Shown here: piece after piece, positions 11,986 through 24,213 of the stretch
How positions within the stretch are numbered: position 1 is the stretch's first letter
Layout of the letters: every line of letters begins with the position of its first letter
Program-made: the position numbers and the translations under genes
The notes under the pieces: generated by a model
Told to the model about the DNA's origin: nothing
Databases searched by the model: none
Seen by the model: the letters and a program-made list of their open reading frames with translations, nothing else
Source of the DNA: Terana coerulea
Lineage: Eukaryota > Basidiomycota > Agaricomycetes > Polyporales > Phanerochaetaceae
Reading direction: 5' to 3'
Length of the DNA stretch: 64,000 nt
NCBI GenBank assembly: GCA_024811115.1
Contig: JAKOGH010000740.1
Span: 434,001-498,000, forward strand

Positions 11986-14900
11986 TCATTCGGGCCCCGC
12001 ATACCGCACATCGGCGTTCTGCTCCAACCACGCCATCCACTTCTTCAAGAACGGGCTGCCGTGTTGAACAGTCGACGAGTCACCAACAACACACTATTAC
12101 AGTTGACATAAAGCCGTCAGTTTCCGCGGCACTAGCACCAGTATACACGCAGACGTACCAAGTGCCTCTTTGCTCGAGTCATCGCCACATTGAGCCTTCG
12201 CTTGTCTTTCAAGAACCCAACTTCACGCTTGTCGTTACTCCGAACCAGGCTGATGATTACTGCATCCTTCTCTCGGCCTTGCATGCCGTCAACGGTGCCT
12301 ATTTCTAGATCCGGACCGTAGGTGGGACGAAGGAGGGATGTGAGGAGGGAGACTTGGGCTTGATAGCTGGCCACGATGAATCAGCTGCCACGATAACAGG
12401 TGAGCGCGAAGGACGAGGCTCACGGAGTTATGAGAGCAATTTGCGACGGCAGAATACCCACGCCAATCTACCCGAATGGTATATACGTCAGCTTCCGAGG
12501 GCATGCACTTTCAGTGGTCGACACATACCAGTTGCTCGACATACCCTTTGACCACTGTCGCCTCGTTCTCATTACACCTACTCCCTTCATCCCCATCACC
12601 CTCCGTCCGCTCAAAGTACTCGCAACCTGCCGTGTCGAAGAAAACCACCGGAGTTGCAAGTAGCTCCTTCTCATCGTCCTCTGTCTCGGCGGCGGCGTTT
12701 GGGAGGTCTTTCAGAAGGTGTTCCGAGACGGAGGCGTGCGATGTCAATTTGTTGTGGTACATCACTTTGGAGGGGAAAGAGGCGATGTGTGCATGCATCC
12801 TGCAACGGAGTAGGTTAATGTATGTAAGAATCCGAATGTCATGCCAGGACGTACCGGTATTGCACGTTCAGCATACGTTTGATCCCAGGACCATACATCT
12901 TCTCCAGTCGATCGAACAAGGTAGTCTCCAGAGACCGAGGCGGTCGAAGACCTTTCTGTTTCTGCTGTTCTTTCCCACTTGTCGTCGTGCCTTTAGATGG
13001 CGCCTTCGCTTTCTTGTCCGCCTTCACCGACTGTAGCTCCATTTCATCTGCGTCCGGGTCTGAGCTGACATCTGTCTCCGAGAGTAAAGGCGATTCTGGT
13101 GCGTCAGCCGTCATAGGAGGCTTCGAGGATGAGCTCTTCGCAGGAGCATTGACCTTCGGCTTCTCCTTTGTGGACCGATTCTTCTTGTCCTCCGATAGAA
13201 TTGTTGGAGGCAGCTGCATAGGATCTCCGGCTAGTATTAACTTCTTGCCCTTGAATATTGGGATCCAGCAGACCTGGCGCTAAGCGTCAGGTGCGTAGAG
13301 GCATATGAGCAAGGAGATACCGACCGCTTCGAGAGCCTGTGTCGCTTCGTCGATAATTACTACGTCAAAATCATGGCTGCGCAACTGCCAGCCTCCGGAT
13401 GAATGGCACGTCGCGATGACTACTTGAGACTCGCTAAGGACACTTTGAACGACGCCTCCTTCGCGTCGACGATACCTGTCCATTCAGCACTTGGTCACGG
13501 TCGGCAATTGATATCTGCAGGGTGACTCACTCTTTGCGCAGGGCTCGTACTTCTTCCCACATCTTCTTCCGTTCCGCACCACGGGGAGCCTTGCCTTTCG
13601 CCCCTTCCCTTTCCCCCGAAAGCGTATCGAGCGCAGCTTCAAGCTCGTTCTTTACATCTCTGGCTAGCTCTGCCTAGAATAGACGGGCAATGTGAGTATT
13701 TAGGGATGTCCGATACCAATGTAGTAGGTCATACCTGGTCGGTGTTTCTGGCTTTAACCTCCAGTGTGGCGTCCAGTACGCCCTGATGGGCCATCACTCG
13801 CGCTGGATGGCCCACTCTTGTAACTTTCAGCTTTGCGCCGCTGACTGGCGGAGGTAGCGCAAGCAGCCTCTCCAGAATATTGTCTACGGACAGATTGGAT
13901 GCACCGCATACAAGCAAGCGCAGGGGCTTGGAGCCGGAGGGAGCCGTGGACGTCAGCTGGCGAATGATCTCGATGAGGGTATGCGTCTTGCCCGTGCCCG
14001 GCGGACCATGAATGCAAGCCACCTCCGGAGATTCCAATGCGAAGCGAACTGCGTCTTGTTGGCTTTGGTTCAAGCTCTGATCGAAGAATTTCAGATCTGG
14101 GACTGGTATCTTCTTGGAGGGCTCAGATATGCCCAGTAAAACACGAGTCAGAGGTGTCAAGATAGGAAGGGTTTTGTCCTGGCAAGAAAGCATGTCAGAA
14201 GAGGCGTCGGGTCGATTTGAGGAAGTCACCCCACATTAGGAGTTGATCCGCCCAATGCAACCTTCTCAAGTGTATCCAAAGCCTTCTCCATTCTAAGATG
14301 TGTTATATTCCGAGCATGGACACGATTACAGCTAACATACCTGTCGTAAGTGACACTGTTCGCAAGCTTTACCACCTGGCACCTATCAGGTAAGTCAAGG
14401 TCATCCCCTCCGGACTCCGATGAATCCATCGCAATAACTATACGGATGTCGGAGACCTTCAACATATTCAGTTGTAGTTCAGTGTAATGAAGTAAGTCTT
14501 ACCTTGTACACTACACCTTCCGCCGCACGCGAACCCTTCGTATTGTCGAGTGGCTTCTTACTCTTTGAGACCTTCTTTGCCCCGTTACCGGAGATATGTT
14601 CTTCTATACGAGCTAGGTCTCCAGGCCTAAAGCATGAGGTAAGCACAAATTATCGAGGATGCCAAGTAGTACCATACCTCAGCGTATGCGGTGGGATTAA
14701 TGGTGAACCGTTGTACGCTGTTGGTCTCTCTAGCTCAACCAACCTGCACTTCTCCGTGAAGTCAATGAGCCAAAAGAAGTGAACAGTGTCATGAGACGTA
14801 CGTCTTTCCACCAAGACCAATGTTGATGTTCGTAATCCCTAACGAACCGATGGCCAAACCCCTCTGCTCGAGTAGACTTGGTGGACAATTTGTTAGGAGG

Positions 14901-15004
14901 AGGGAAGTACGCTCGATCTCCGCTCCTCGTTCTTTCGTCAGCAGTTGCCGATGTCTTTCAATGAATGTACGAGTCTGTTCATCGGAAGATATAATGAATG
15001 CCAT
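11986..15004 (-). CDS. HCS1: DNA helicase A / SMUBP2-type SF1B helicase
   Basis: A superfamily 1B helicase of the Upf1-like group, best matched to yeast Hcs1 and animal IGHMBP2, which unwind nucleic acid 5'-3' and have been linked to DNA polymerase alpha. The N-terminus has [18 protein letters not shown] and the family's [12 protein letters not shown] block. Helicase motifs occur in order: [41 protein letters not shown], then a low-complexity Lys/Ser insertion (about 13,000-13,200), LNVQYR, motif [12 protein letters not shown] and motif [13 protein letters not shown]. The last exon reads [18 protein letters not shown] and stops at 11986. About eight short introns join cleanly with no frameshift seen. 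No C-terminal R3H domain or zinc finger is visible, unlike the animal protein, as in yeast. Likely nuclear; housekeeping. Confidence 0.9.
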
Positions 15005-16263
15005 AACGAGGTTGGAGATGGTGGTAGTCCGAGTCCAAGCTAATACTTAGGCCAAACTAGGTCCCGGCAGACCGTAAGATCTCGAAATCTAATCTTATCT
15101 CCAAGGAGCGCTGGAAGTTCCTTGGTCTCAAGACTCCGATCGAGTCGAGTCGTACTCCGCTCGAGTCTCGGCGGTGGACGCCTTTCAAAAATCGTCATCA
15201 TTTCGGCTTCGTTGTGTGGATAGACTATCATGCACACGCTGGTGTAACTGGAGAGCGGGCAGGCAGACGTAACTTACACGGTGTGTATAATCGGGTCTTT
15301 GCTGCAGCTCTAAACTTATAGTTGACCTGTTCTGAACTTTGTAGAGGAGTCTAGGCTGTCATAAGCCACTGTATCATGTTCGGTGGTGTGGTGCACCGTA
15401 CATCATGGGTGCCAGCAGTCGCTGTCACCATACACTGAGATCAGCCCTCGGGTCGCATTCCTTTGTTCCTCAAATCAGATTTAGCGCAATGAATATCGCA
15501 GTGTCTCGGGTGTTACGAGTTGGTTATAGGTTCAAAGACCGAGCTTCGATCGATCTTAGCCATCCAGCCTGACATGAAGATCAGGATTTCAGAGACATAT
15601 CAAACACATAGGCGTTGTCACGATTCTCGGTTGAAATAATAACCTGTAAGCTTTGGTTCGCACCGCGTCAGCAGATTCTGATTATTTACGGGGGCGTCCA
15701 GATGGCCGTCACAAAATGCCGTAGATCGCCCCATCCGGGCTGCACGCTTTCGCGCGAGCTACGCACCATCTCTCTTCTGAGCGGATGGCATCTTGTAGGT
15801 TCCGGCTCTTGGGAAACTTACGGCAGCTGGGGTTCAAAGTAGGTGCCACAATGCCTCTCCAGCGGTCATCGTTAACTCGAGCATTACCAGGACAAATTTA
15901 CCGACCCATGCACGTGGTGTCCAGCAGCGAGGCATTGTGCTGTTTTGCAGGAACCCATTATGTTCCGAGCAGCCAAGGCTCTGGGGAGCGCGGCCGATCA
16001 GCACGCGCTCCGCACTTTGCATTCAGCTCGCTGTGCATGCCGGTGAAATCTTACCCCACTGATTGTGTACATCAGGATGGTGCGGGGTGTAAGCGGTTGT
16101 ACCATGAGAACCATCCGCGAACGTTCTGTTCAGCACTCTGTCGCCATGGATGTAGGTGTTACAACAGTTTCCCTTGCCCGACACCGGAACTCAACCTTAC
16201 TCAGTCAGTCTGTTTATGACCCCGGGTCGGGCTCCAGCTTGCAGCTGCAAACTACTCCCTGGA
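15005..16263. other. Divergent intergenic region
   Basis: About 1.25 kb between the divergent starts of the helicase and the DUF6534-type gene. I see only short frames without motifs. It should carry both promoters. Confidence 0.35.
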
Positions 16264-18357
16264 ATGCATCCTCCAGAGATGATTTATCGCAGATTACCTC
16301 TCAACACGTCTCAACCGGCACAGCAAGCTATCGACAGCCCCTCTATTGAGGATCTACTTCGCGCGTTCAGTATCGACGGCACTTTGGGTATGTTGTACAT
16401 CGGTGAGCTTCACAGTTTTCTCGTGGAAGCAAATCATTGACCATCCACGCGCAGGGAATCTTTTCATTGCTATGTGAGAGAAATTGTTTGACTGGCTTAT
16501 CCACCATGAAGCTCGACTGACGGGATGCCATTGTAGGCTCCTTGCTTTAACAACCGTCCAAACTTACTCATACTTCAAGCATGCCGGTGGCGAGCACATA
16601 TCTATGAGGGCCATTGTCAATGAGTAAACCTTAATGCAACTTGCCTTTGTCTCACTCTTTTCCACGCCAGATTTTTACTCTCTGGATCCTGGATGTTGCT
16701 CACTTCTCCCTTGCTACCCAAACAGTATACTTCTACGGTGTCACCAATTTCATGAATCCACTAGCAATGCTTGTTGTGACTAGGTAAAGTGCCACCCGTT
16801 CATTACTTTGATCCTGTAGACTCTAACTTTCGTGTTCATTCTGCTAGGGGCTTCTCGGTAGGCTTTTCCCCTCTAGATTGAACGGTACAGTGGTCCTCAA
16901 AGGTCTGATTGCATTCAGGCCTGTATGTCAGTTGGGGTGGGTCCATACCCTGTTGTCCTTTCGCACCTTGGCTGAGTGCTGCCATTTAGGGTGCAAGCGA
17001 CTTTCTTGTAACTTGGTGAGCTGGATCTGGTTAACATTTGTATCGAAGAGCTCAGAGCGCATAACCTCATCAGCATCTTACTATATCGGGTGTGGAAATG
17101 TACGCACCTTTCGCAAACATCCTTGGTTTCATATGTTCTAAATATTTGCTCAGTTGGAGGAGGTGGAGTTCTGATGAAGATGCTGGTGGTAGGTCTGTTG
17201 TGCTGGATATTACTTGGAATTTCCCCAACCACGACTTCTAGACGGCACTCCTTATCTTGAGCATCTGTGAGTATGCCTGTTTCTGTCATACCTCATGAGA
17301 GCTAGCGTTTACGTGCATTATAGTAGCGTTTGCTGGAGATGTCGGTGAGTGACAATTCAGCAATCTGCACACCAAAGCACAGAGATAAAAGTGACTCCGT
17401 GGAATTTTAGTGATCACAATTGTGGCGTAAGCTCTGCTTCGTTCAATCTAACCGCCATCTTTCTAACGGCCTGTACGACGGGACAAGCGGCAAGGCAACA
17501 TTCGTTGCCTTTGAGCAGAGATATAATGTAGGTAACACCTTGCTGGCGATTCCTCGAGCGGATACTCAAGTATTCCAAGTGGCTTTGGCATGTCACATTT
17601 GGTCTACGAGCGACAGTTGACATCGCAATTGCAACCGTGTTCTCTACAATGCTCTACAGGTCAAAAACCATGGCACGAAGGTTTGTTCCAATGTTTGTAG
17701 TTGATCGCTATAGCATGCGAATGATAAACCTCACACAGAACCAATTCAATCATAAAAATCCTGATCCTCTACTCCGTCAATACTTGCATTCTCACAACGT
17801 ATGTGCCTATTATTGGCAGGCTTATCTCAATGGAGGCTGATCAGTTGCCAATGAATAGGATCTTCACTATCTTGTCAATTGTCACTGTACGTGAAGAACA
17901 GCTATATACTATCTCCTTCGAGCCTGATCCTTATTGCGTCTAGTATGCCACCCTTCCGAACACTTTTGCTGCCTTTGTCATGTCAATGGCTATCCCGAAA
18001 TGTATGAACAATACAATGCCTCTCAGTGTTTGCTAATTATCATCTGTATATATAGTCCTACTGAATTCACTTCTCGCGGTTCTGAACTCCCGTCGCTCTA
18101 TGCGGCAACATTGCATGCACGAATCAAACTCCATTCACCTATCCAACCTTACTTCCTCTGGCAGAGAAACCGCGCAAGCAGCAGGCTCCGGCACCACCAC
18201 TGCAGCAGTAGAAGGTCGCGAGAAGGTATGTACCTCACATATTATTCAAATGTGATAGCTCATATACATACTCTTATAGCGGCTCGGGCTGGCCATCCAC
18301 GTCAGCACAGAGACGCAGCAGTCATTGGACATTCCTCAACAGTTTATTGCAATGTAA
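16264..18357 (+). CDS. DUF6534-type multipass membrane protein
   Basis: A basidiomycete-specific family of about 300-residue, seven-helix-like membrane proteins of unknown function. The start reads MHPPEMIYRRLP, followed by the family's first helix entry SIDGTLGMLYIG. Further exons, separated by many 50-60 bp introns, give LLALTTVQTYSYFKHAGG, FTLWILDVAHFSLATQTVY with GVTNFMNPLAML, IAIATVFSTMLYRSKTM, and LPNTFAAFVMSMAIP. The last helix ends in the conserved NSLLAVLNSRRSMR, followed by a polar cytoplasmic tail ending HVSTETQQSLDIPQQFIAM. Not every exon could be fixed, especially between 16,860 and 17,600, so a small frame error or unusual splicing cannot be excluded. A second family member lies at 51.5-52.9 kb. 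Localisation is probably plasma membrane or endomembrane. Confidence 0.7.
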
Positions 18358-18884
18358 CAATTGACAAACGAGTCTGTAAAACAAGCCAGACGGTGGGACT
18401 TGATATATGCTTCTCGTACAGTATTGATAGACTACTCGGACTCGGACCCGAGGTCGCCGGTCAAGTCGCCGATGCTTACAGCGGTGATGTCGCCTAGTAG
18501 ACTCTACTAGCAGACTTTCATAAATAACTGCACAAAATGCCTCAAGGATGTCCTGACGTACTGCAAGTGAGGCCGCAACCCCATGAGGTCGGTCTGGCAA
18601 CTGTCATTCAACAGGCTTTAACTTCGACAGGCTACATGCGGTATCTGAGAGCCTTGTGGCGCCGGGCCGGTTGCGTTGATGGCTTACACGCGTGACGCGA
18701 GAGCGTTAAGCCCTTCGGCGCTTTACAGCTCATCCCTCTCTGCTTCTGACCTCTGTCATCTGCCGCGAGTCAGTCAGTCAAACTCGGCTTCCGTGCGAGC
18801 CAGTGACTTTCGGAAGCATACATTTCAAGTAAATAGCCCTCTGATTGATGTTCACGCCACCTAACCTCACTAGCTACAGGAATC
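18358..18884. other. Short intergenic gap
   Basis: Nothing coding is supported. A GTCAGTCAGTCAAA microrepeat at about 18770-18782 is the only notable sequence, 100 bases upstream of the next start codon. Confidence 0.35.
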
Positions 18885-21854
18885 ATGTCTGGCTCGTCCT
18901 CTTCAGAAGGGTCATCTCCAGGCTCTCGATTACAATCTACTCAAAGCGCATACAGCAACTGCTCCAAATCATTTCCAGAATGTGCAACAGCACCAATATC
19001 AAGCTCTACTGTACAACCGTCGTCCGATGCGTCAGCATCTCCTCCAACGCTGAACCAAGTTTCGCCGGTTATCTCAGTTCCGAAACCACCTGTAGGCGAC
19101 CCTCCCCCTCAAGTCAAAACAGGGGGGCCTGTTCGAATGAAGCCTGCAGAGCGGTCTCCTGTGCTCTGTGAAGTTATAGAACTTACAGAAATTACCTTGG
19201 CGGCGCCTTCAGCCGTTGAACTCGTGGAAGGAAAACCAACGAGGTCGCCGCTCCGATCCTACGGCGAAGGTTCCTCAGAGTCTTGTCAAGACATTTCTTG
19301 CACCGAGAGCTGGTATCCATGCCCTCTCTCAACTCTGGAAGGTCAGTTGCGGTTTAGCCGCGAGCTTGACGAACGGCTGCTCCAAGTGCTACGCCGGCAG
19401 GGACATCCTCAAGACTCGACGACATATACCACGCCCCCAAACCATCAGTCTCATGGTCTTGGCTCTGCTGCTTCAAATTCTAGCTCCCTATATGCTGCCG
19501 ACATATCACTTGACGACTCAAGCTGTGGTTCCATCTCGAACTGCTCTTCTTCAGTTGTCAGCTCTTGCTCGCTCACTTGCTCTGTATCTGACGTCAGCAC
19601 ACCGACTGTTGCATCCTCAGAAGAATCGAAGGACGGTACTCCGGAATTTCAGATCAATACTCCAATGACTTTCGCGGCTCGATACATCTACGGCTCTGTG
19701 AGTGACAATGAAGACCCAACGACCGGCTGTGACGCAGACTCTGAGGACATGGCGCCCACTCCTGCAAATCTGCCCCATTATGCTCCTGCTATGAACCATC
19801 CACACACACCCTCTCTGTCGATCGAGTTACCTGTCCCTCCTGCCCCGAAGAAAGTGCAACATCCTTTCCGCGTGCGGAACACACAAACTACCTCCATCCC
19901 GTTATCTACTCGCAGGCGCCGTAGTCCGACGACACTCCCGAAACTTCACAGGCAAAACCTATCTGAACAGGCCGACTATATGCGCTCGGAAAGCTCCGTC
20001 AGCACGTTAATCATCAATCCAACCGCATACGGTCCTCATACTGAGTCTTCTCCTTCCCGCGGGGCAACATCTGGCGCGGAGTCACGGAAACGGAGCCTGT
20101 CTGCCAGTATCTCTCAGGCTGTTCAGAACCCACATGCTCCGACTCGTGTCAGGTTATTAGCCAAAGAACCCGCCAGTCTCCGTCGTGCTGCATCTTTGCG
20201 CTCTGATACCTCATCCTTTCAAATCTCGCATCCGTCTGCACCAGTCCAACAAACCACTCTTCCATCGCTTGCTCGACAGTCTCACTCAAGTACTTCTGGT
20301 GAAAGCGAAAAGTCCTTCGATCAGTCTACCTACGCGCCTACTCAGCCGGTTACGCCAAAGTCTAAGACGACCAGTATCCGAGACTCTGAGTTGCTGTCAC
20401 CAATTCCCATACTCTCTCCCGCATCCTTCGGAGGTGTTACGCACGCCGTGGTGTCTTCCATAGATGCGGCAGAAGCCCGCATCCACGCTCTTATTCGGAG
20501 GGAGTCAGCAAATAGAATCTCAGACGGCTTACCTGTGCAAGCTTCGCGAGCGCACACAAAGACTGTCAGTGCCCAGGACGACTCCGAGGTCGGCGAATGC
20601 GTCTCAACAGCTCAGGACTCGGACGACGATGGAAATGAAGGAATGAAGGACGAAGAGAACGGTTCACCAGAAGTAAAACTAAACGCAACTTCGATTACGA
20701 TGGGAATTGAGGAGGACTTCCGCATGAAAGTGGTCGACTGGATGATTGGCGTGAGTTCATCTCACTTTCTCATGATATTGCTGAACGGCGTTGCACTAGG
20801 TCACGCCTCCAAAAGTTCCATCCAAGCCCTCCGTGTGCTCGAACCTCAGTGCCCAACTGACAGATTCCCCGGACACTCGTTGGCACGCCGTCCACATCTT
20901 TACTCGATACTTCGTACGCCTGGGGGCTTCACCTCTGTCGTCCCCCATCCCTAGCCGTTCAGGGAAGGAAGAGAGCAAGATCTGTGTCTTGACGGGCAGG
21001 GAAGCATTGACGTGGGACATTGCTGTTGCCTGCCTTGCGCTATCCGTGAAGGTATGTAGCAGCACTCTGACATGGGCAATATCGAAGAGCTTGAAGGCTC
21101 GTTACCCGTTTTTATAGTTCCACCGGGACTTCCTGCATCCACTATACCCGGTCATAGCAAGCGAGTACCTGCTGATTGCGCCCCATAATATGGAATACGA
21201 CGATTTGGAGGCAAGCCATCCTTCTTTCGCATTGCGTCCAATCCGCTCACTTCAAGGCTTGGCGGATAGGCAGCTCACCGTGATGTCTTCTCCGGCATGG
21301 ATTTTTGTCTCGGTAGCAGCACTCCGGGCGCATACATGGAGGAAATATGGACTGCGCTCCCTTCGATACGTCAATATGTCGACGCTCGAGGAGAATGGGA
21401 ATTTGCACAGGCCGAAACTTGGGAGATCATATTCGACTCGCTCATAGGTGCGCCTGTCTCTGGCGCTACGACGCTTCCTCACTCACTCCTCCACTCAGAT
21501 GTACGATACCTCCAGCACTCCGTGCACGCCATAACTGGATGCGCCGTCATTCTGGGCCTCGTCGAGTCTATGGTGTATAAGAAGAGAACCGACGCGGCCT
21601 TGAAGTCAAAGTTCTCCAAAGAATCTGCAGCAAAGCGGCGACGTGGGATCAAATGCGACTGTGACAAGCTCAGAAAGAAAGCTCAGATATCGGTGCAAGA
21701 TATCGAGCAGGATATATCCGAGCTATTGGGCATTTCGAAGGTGAGATCCTAGCTAAAGTCATTTCCGACACATCCGTTCACCACTCATATCGCACAGGTG
21801 TCTTGGTCGAAGTGTATGAACTGGCTGAAAAGCCTGGAGCTTGGCGACGAATAG
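18885..21854 (+). CDS. Ser-rich protein with cyclin-like C-terminal fold
   Basis: About 880 residues. The first 600 are a low-complexity Ser/Thr/Pro-rich region with clusters such as SSSEGSSPGS and NCSSSVVSSCSLTC, probably disordered and rich in possible phosphorylation sites. An acidic stretch follows (DSDDDGNEGMKDEE). The folded end starts at EEDFRMKVVDWMIGV and, after an intron at about 20749, continues with DTRWHAVHIFTRYFVRLG, WDIAVACLALSVK and FHRDFLHPLYPVIASEYL. That order (a W-M-x-x-V helix, a helix with RYF, AVACLALSVKFH) is what cyclin boxes look like. The end reads SWSKCMNWLKSLELGDE. One intron (21211-21269) appears to use a GC donor. No destruction box or kinase partner can be named. 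A cyclin-like role in cell cycle or transcription is inferred from fold only. Confidence 0.6.
21211..21269 (+). other. GC-AG intron in the cyclin-like gene
   Basis: The exon ends in GATTTGGAG followed by GCAAGC; the next exon starts after GGATAG and keeps frame into AAHRDVFSGMDF and GAYMEEIW. No GT donor nearby gives that join. Confidence 0.55.
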
Positions 21855-22197
21855 AAGGCCTTCAGCTCCCATGGATTCGCTTATTTTATTCCTGCATATA
21901 TTGTTCGTGCTTTCAGCTTCTCTTTGCACCGTACCTCTCTAAGCGTTTGCTGGGCGCTTGCTATGCTTCTCCTCTCTACTTCGCTTTGTTCCCGCTCTGC
22001 TCTGTACTTCTATACCGTCCAATCTTGCTCAAATCTACCTTTGCTTCCACACACGACCCTGCATGCGTGGCTGACTTCGCCGAAAAGCCTGTAGTAAGCG
22101 TGACCTGCAGATATGGCATACAGGTCGGTTATCGCACGATCTCTCCGCCCTACGACGTCGATCCTCGCTCACCCGAGCAGTCGCTTTCCTCGCCGCG

Positions 22198-24213
22198 ATG
22201 AACGTACTGGTATACTCGGGGCCTGAGACACTACAATCCTCGGTCTCTCGTACAATTACAGCTCTGCGTGGCGCGCTGTACCCGAACTACACAGTCCAAC
22301 CCGTCGCACTGCAAGCCCTTTCGTCGCACCCCTGGTCCGCTTCATGTGCTCTTCTGGTGTTCCCTGCCTGCAGAGAAACCCTCTCCCTACCGTCCGCGGT
22401 CACATCTTCCATCAGGGCTTACGTTGAAAATGGCGGAGCGTTCCTTGGGTTGCGTGCCGGTGCAAGGGTTGGCGGGGGGCTCTTCGGTGGTGGAGACTAC
22501 AGCTTCAGGTTTCAGGATAACAAGACCGGCACGAACGTCTATTGCAACTTTGCACCGGGAGAGGACGGCCAGGCCCAGAAAGTCGACATCGCGGCCGCGG
22601 ATGGCACTGTCGTCACCAGTGTTCCCGAGAGCGTTACTTGCACGTTTGAAGGCGTTGAAGGCCATGGAGCCGCACAGGTTCTCGCAAGAGGTGTAGACGA
22701 GCAAAGGGTGGTAGCGGCCACTTTCGACGTGAGTGCAGGCAAGCTTGCGCTTTGGGGCGTTCACATCGAGGCCTCCATTGCCCCAGAGGCTACGGGTGCT
22801 TCTGCTGCGTTCGAGAAGGGAAGGCAAGAGGCTCTGCGTAACACTCTCATCCAGCTGGGATTGCAACTCCCCACGCCATCCGATTCTGAGCCTACGCACC
22901 CTCTCCCCCAATTTCTGGTCTCCTCTCCATCGCAGCCTGGGCTTGTCGCGCGCATACTGCATAATTTGGAGACCAAGCTTCCCACTACCGTCAAGGACCG
23001 GAACGATACCTTTGCCTTTTACGACGCGTCAGATGCAGAAACTCTATTGCAAAGCCGTCGACTTACCGCCGATCCTGAGGATACGAAACACATCATCGTG
23101 TACGAGAACGGATTGCTACCCGCAACGGACCTCACCCCGCTTTTCGACATCCGGCAGTACTTCCAGGAGCTCAGCGATGCGCGGGGCAAGGAGAAGCGGT
23201 CTCAACTTCTGGACCCGTGGGGTGTTGGTGAAGGCCTTCTCTACGGTGAAGCTGTCACTAGCACGCAGACCATGCTCGACAAGTGAGCTATGCCGTTCAT
23301 CTGCTTGTATGCACTGTAGAACTGACCATTTGCGTGCTAGGAATCCTCAACTCCTCTCCGCCCTCCCTTCCCCTCTACTATCTCTCGCTACTCACCAGAT
23401 CGCCGGCAGAGGTAGAGGCGGAAACTCATGGGTTTCTCCTGTAGGCTGCCTTCAGTTCTCTCTGCGTCTGCGCTTGCCACAGTCCGCACTAGTCCCTGCC
23501 ACCGGCCTCGTATTCATACAGTACCTTATGGCTCTTGCGGTGGTTGAAGCCTGCCGCGACGAAGGAGTCCTTGGTCAATGGGCGGACCGAGTGAGGATTA
23601 AGTGGCCGAACGATGTGTACATCCTGGGTGACGGAGGAGAGCAGAAACCGACGAAGGCTGCAGGCATCTTGGTCTACACGTCGTTTGACGAGGGCTCAGT
23701 GGATGTCGTGATAGGTTAGTTTGGATAGTCCTACACAACGCGTGATTACTGACAGGCTGCATCCCAGGTTGCGGTATCAACCTTCTGAACCCACCGCCCA
23801 TCGCCTCTTTGACCAGTCTTCTGCCTTTAGAAACCCCGCGGCCCACCATGGAGCGCACCGCTGCTATCATTATGAGCAAGTTCGAGGCTATGTGGAATAC
23901 TTTCATCATTAACAAGGGGTCGTTCGCACCTTTCATGGACCGGTATCTTGACTGCTGGCTGCATTCGTAAGTCTTTCTTGAGGCGGTTCGTGGCTGTGTC
24001 TGACACTTCGCCTGTAGAGACCAAGTGGTTACGCTGACAACTACCACCCCACATCAACGTGTGCGAATTGTCGGCATAACGTCTGACTACGGCCTGCTGA
24101 GGACCATACCAGAAAGCGGAGGGTACGGCGGTTCTGCCAACTTCATCGACTTGCAACCCGACGGCAACTCGTTTGACCTGATGTCCGGCATGATCATGAC
24201 CAAGGCTCGATGA
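22198..24213 (+). CDS. BPL1: Biotin--protein ligase
   Basis: Attaches biotin to carboxylases (acetyl-CoA carboxylase, pyruvate carboxylase) through biotinyl-AMP. Four exons: 22198-23282, 23341-23714, 23768-23966, 24018-24213, about 617 residues, near the size of yeast Bpl1. The N-terminal half is the glutamine-amidotransferase-like domain typical of eukaryotic ligases (MNVLVYSGPET, YVENGGAFLGLRAGA, LALWGVHIEAS). The catalytic half has the biotin-binding loop GRGRGGNSW, then KWPNDVY and AGILV, and the C-terminal cap with VRIVGITSDYG and FIDLQPDGNSFDL. All junctions keep frame and no indel is seen. Cytosolic; essential metabolism. Its 5' end lies only about 340 bases after the cyclin-like stop. 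Confidence 0.95.
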
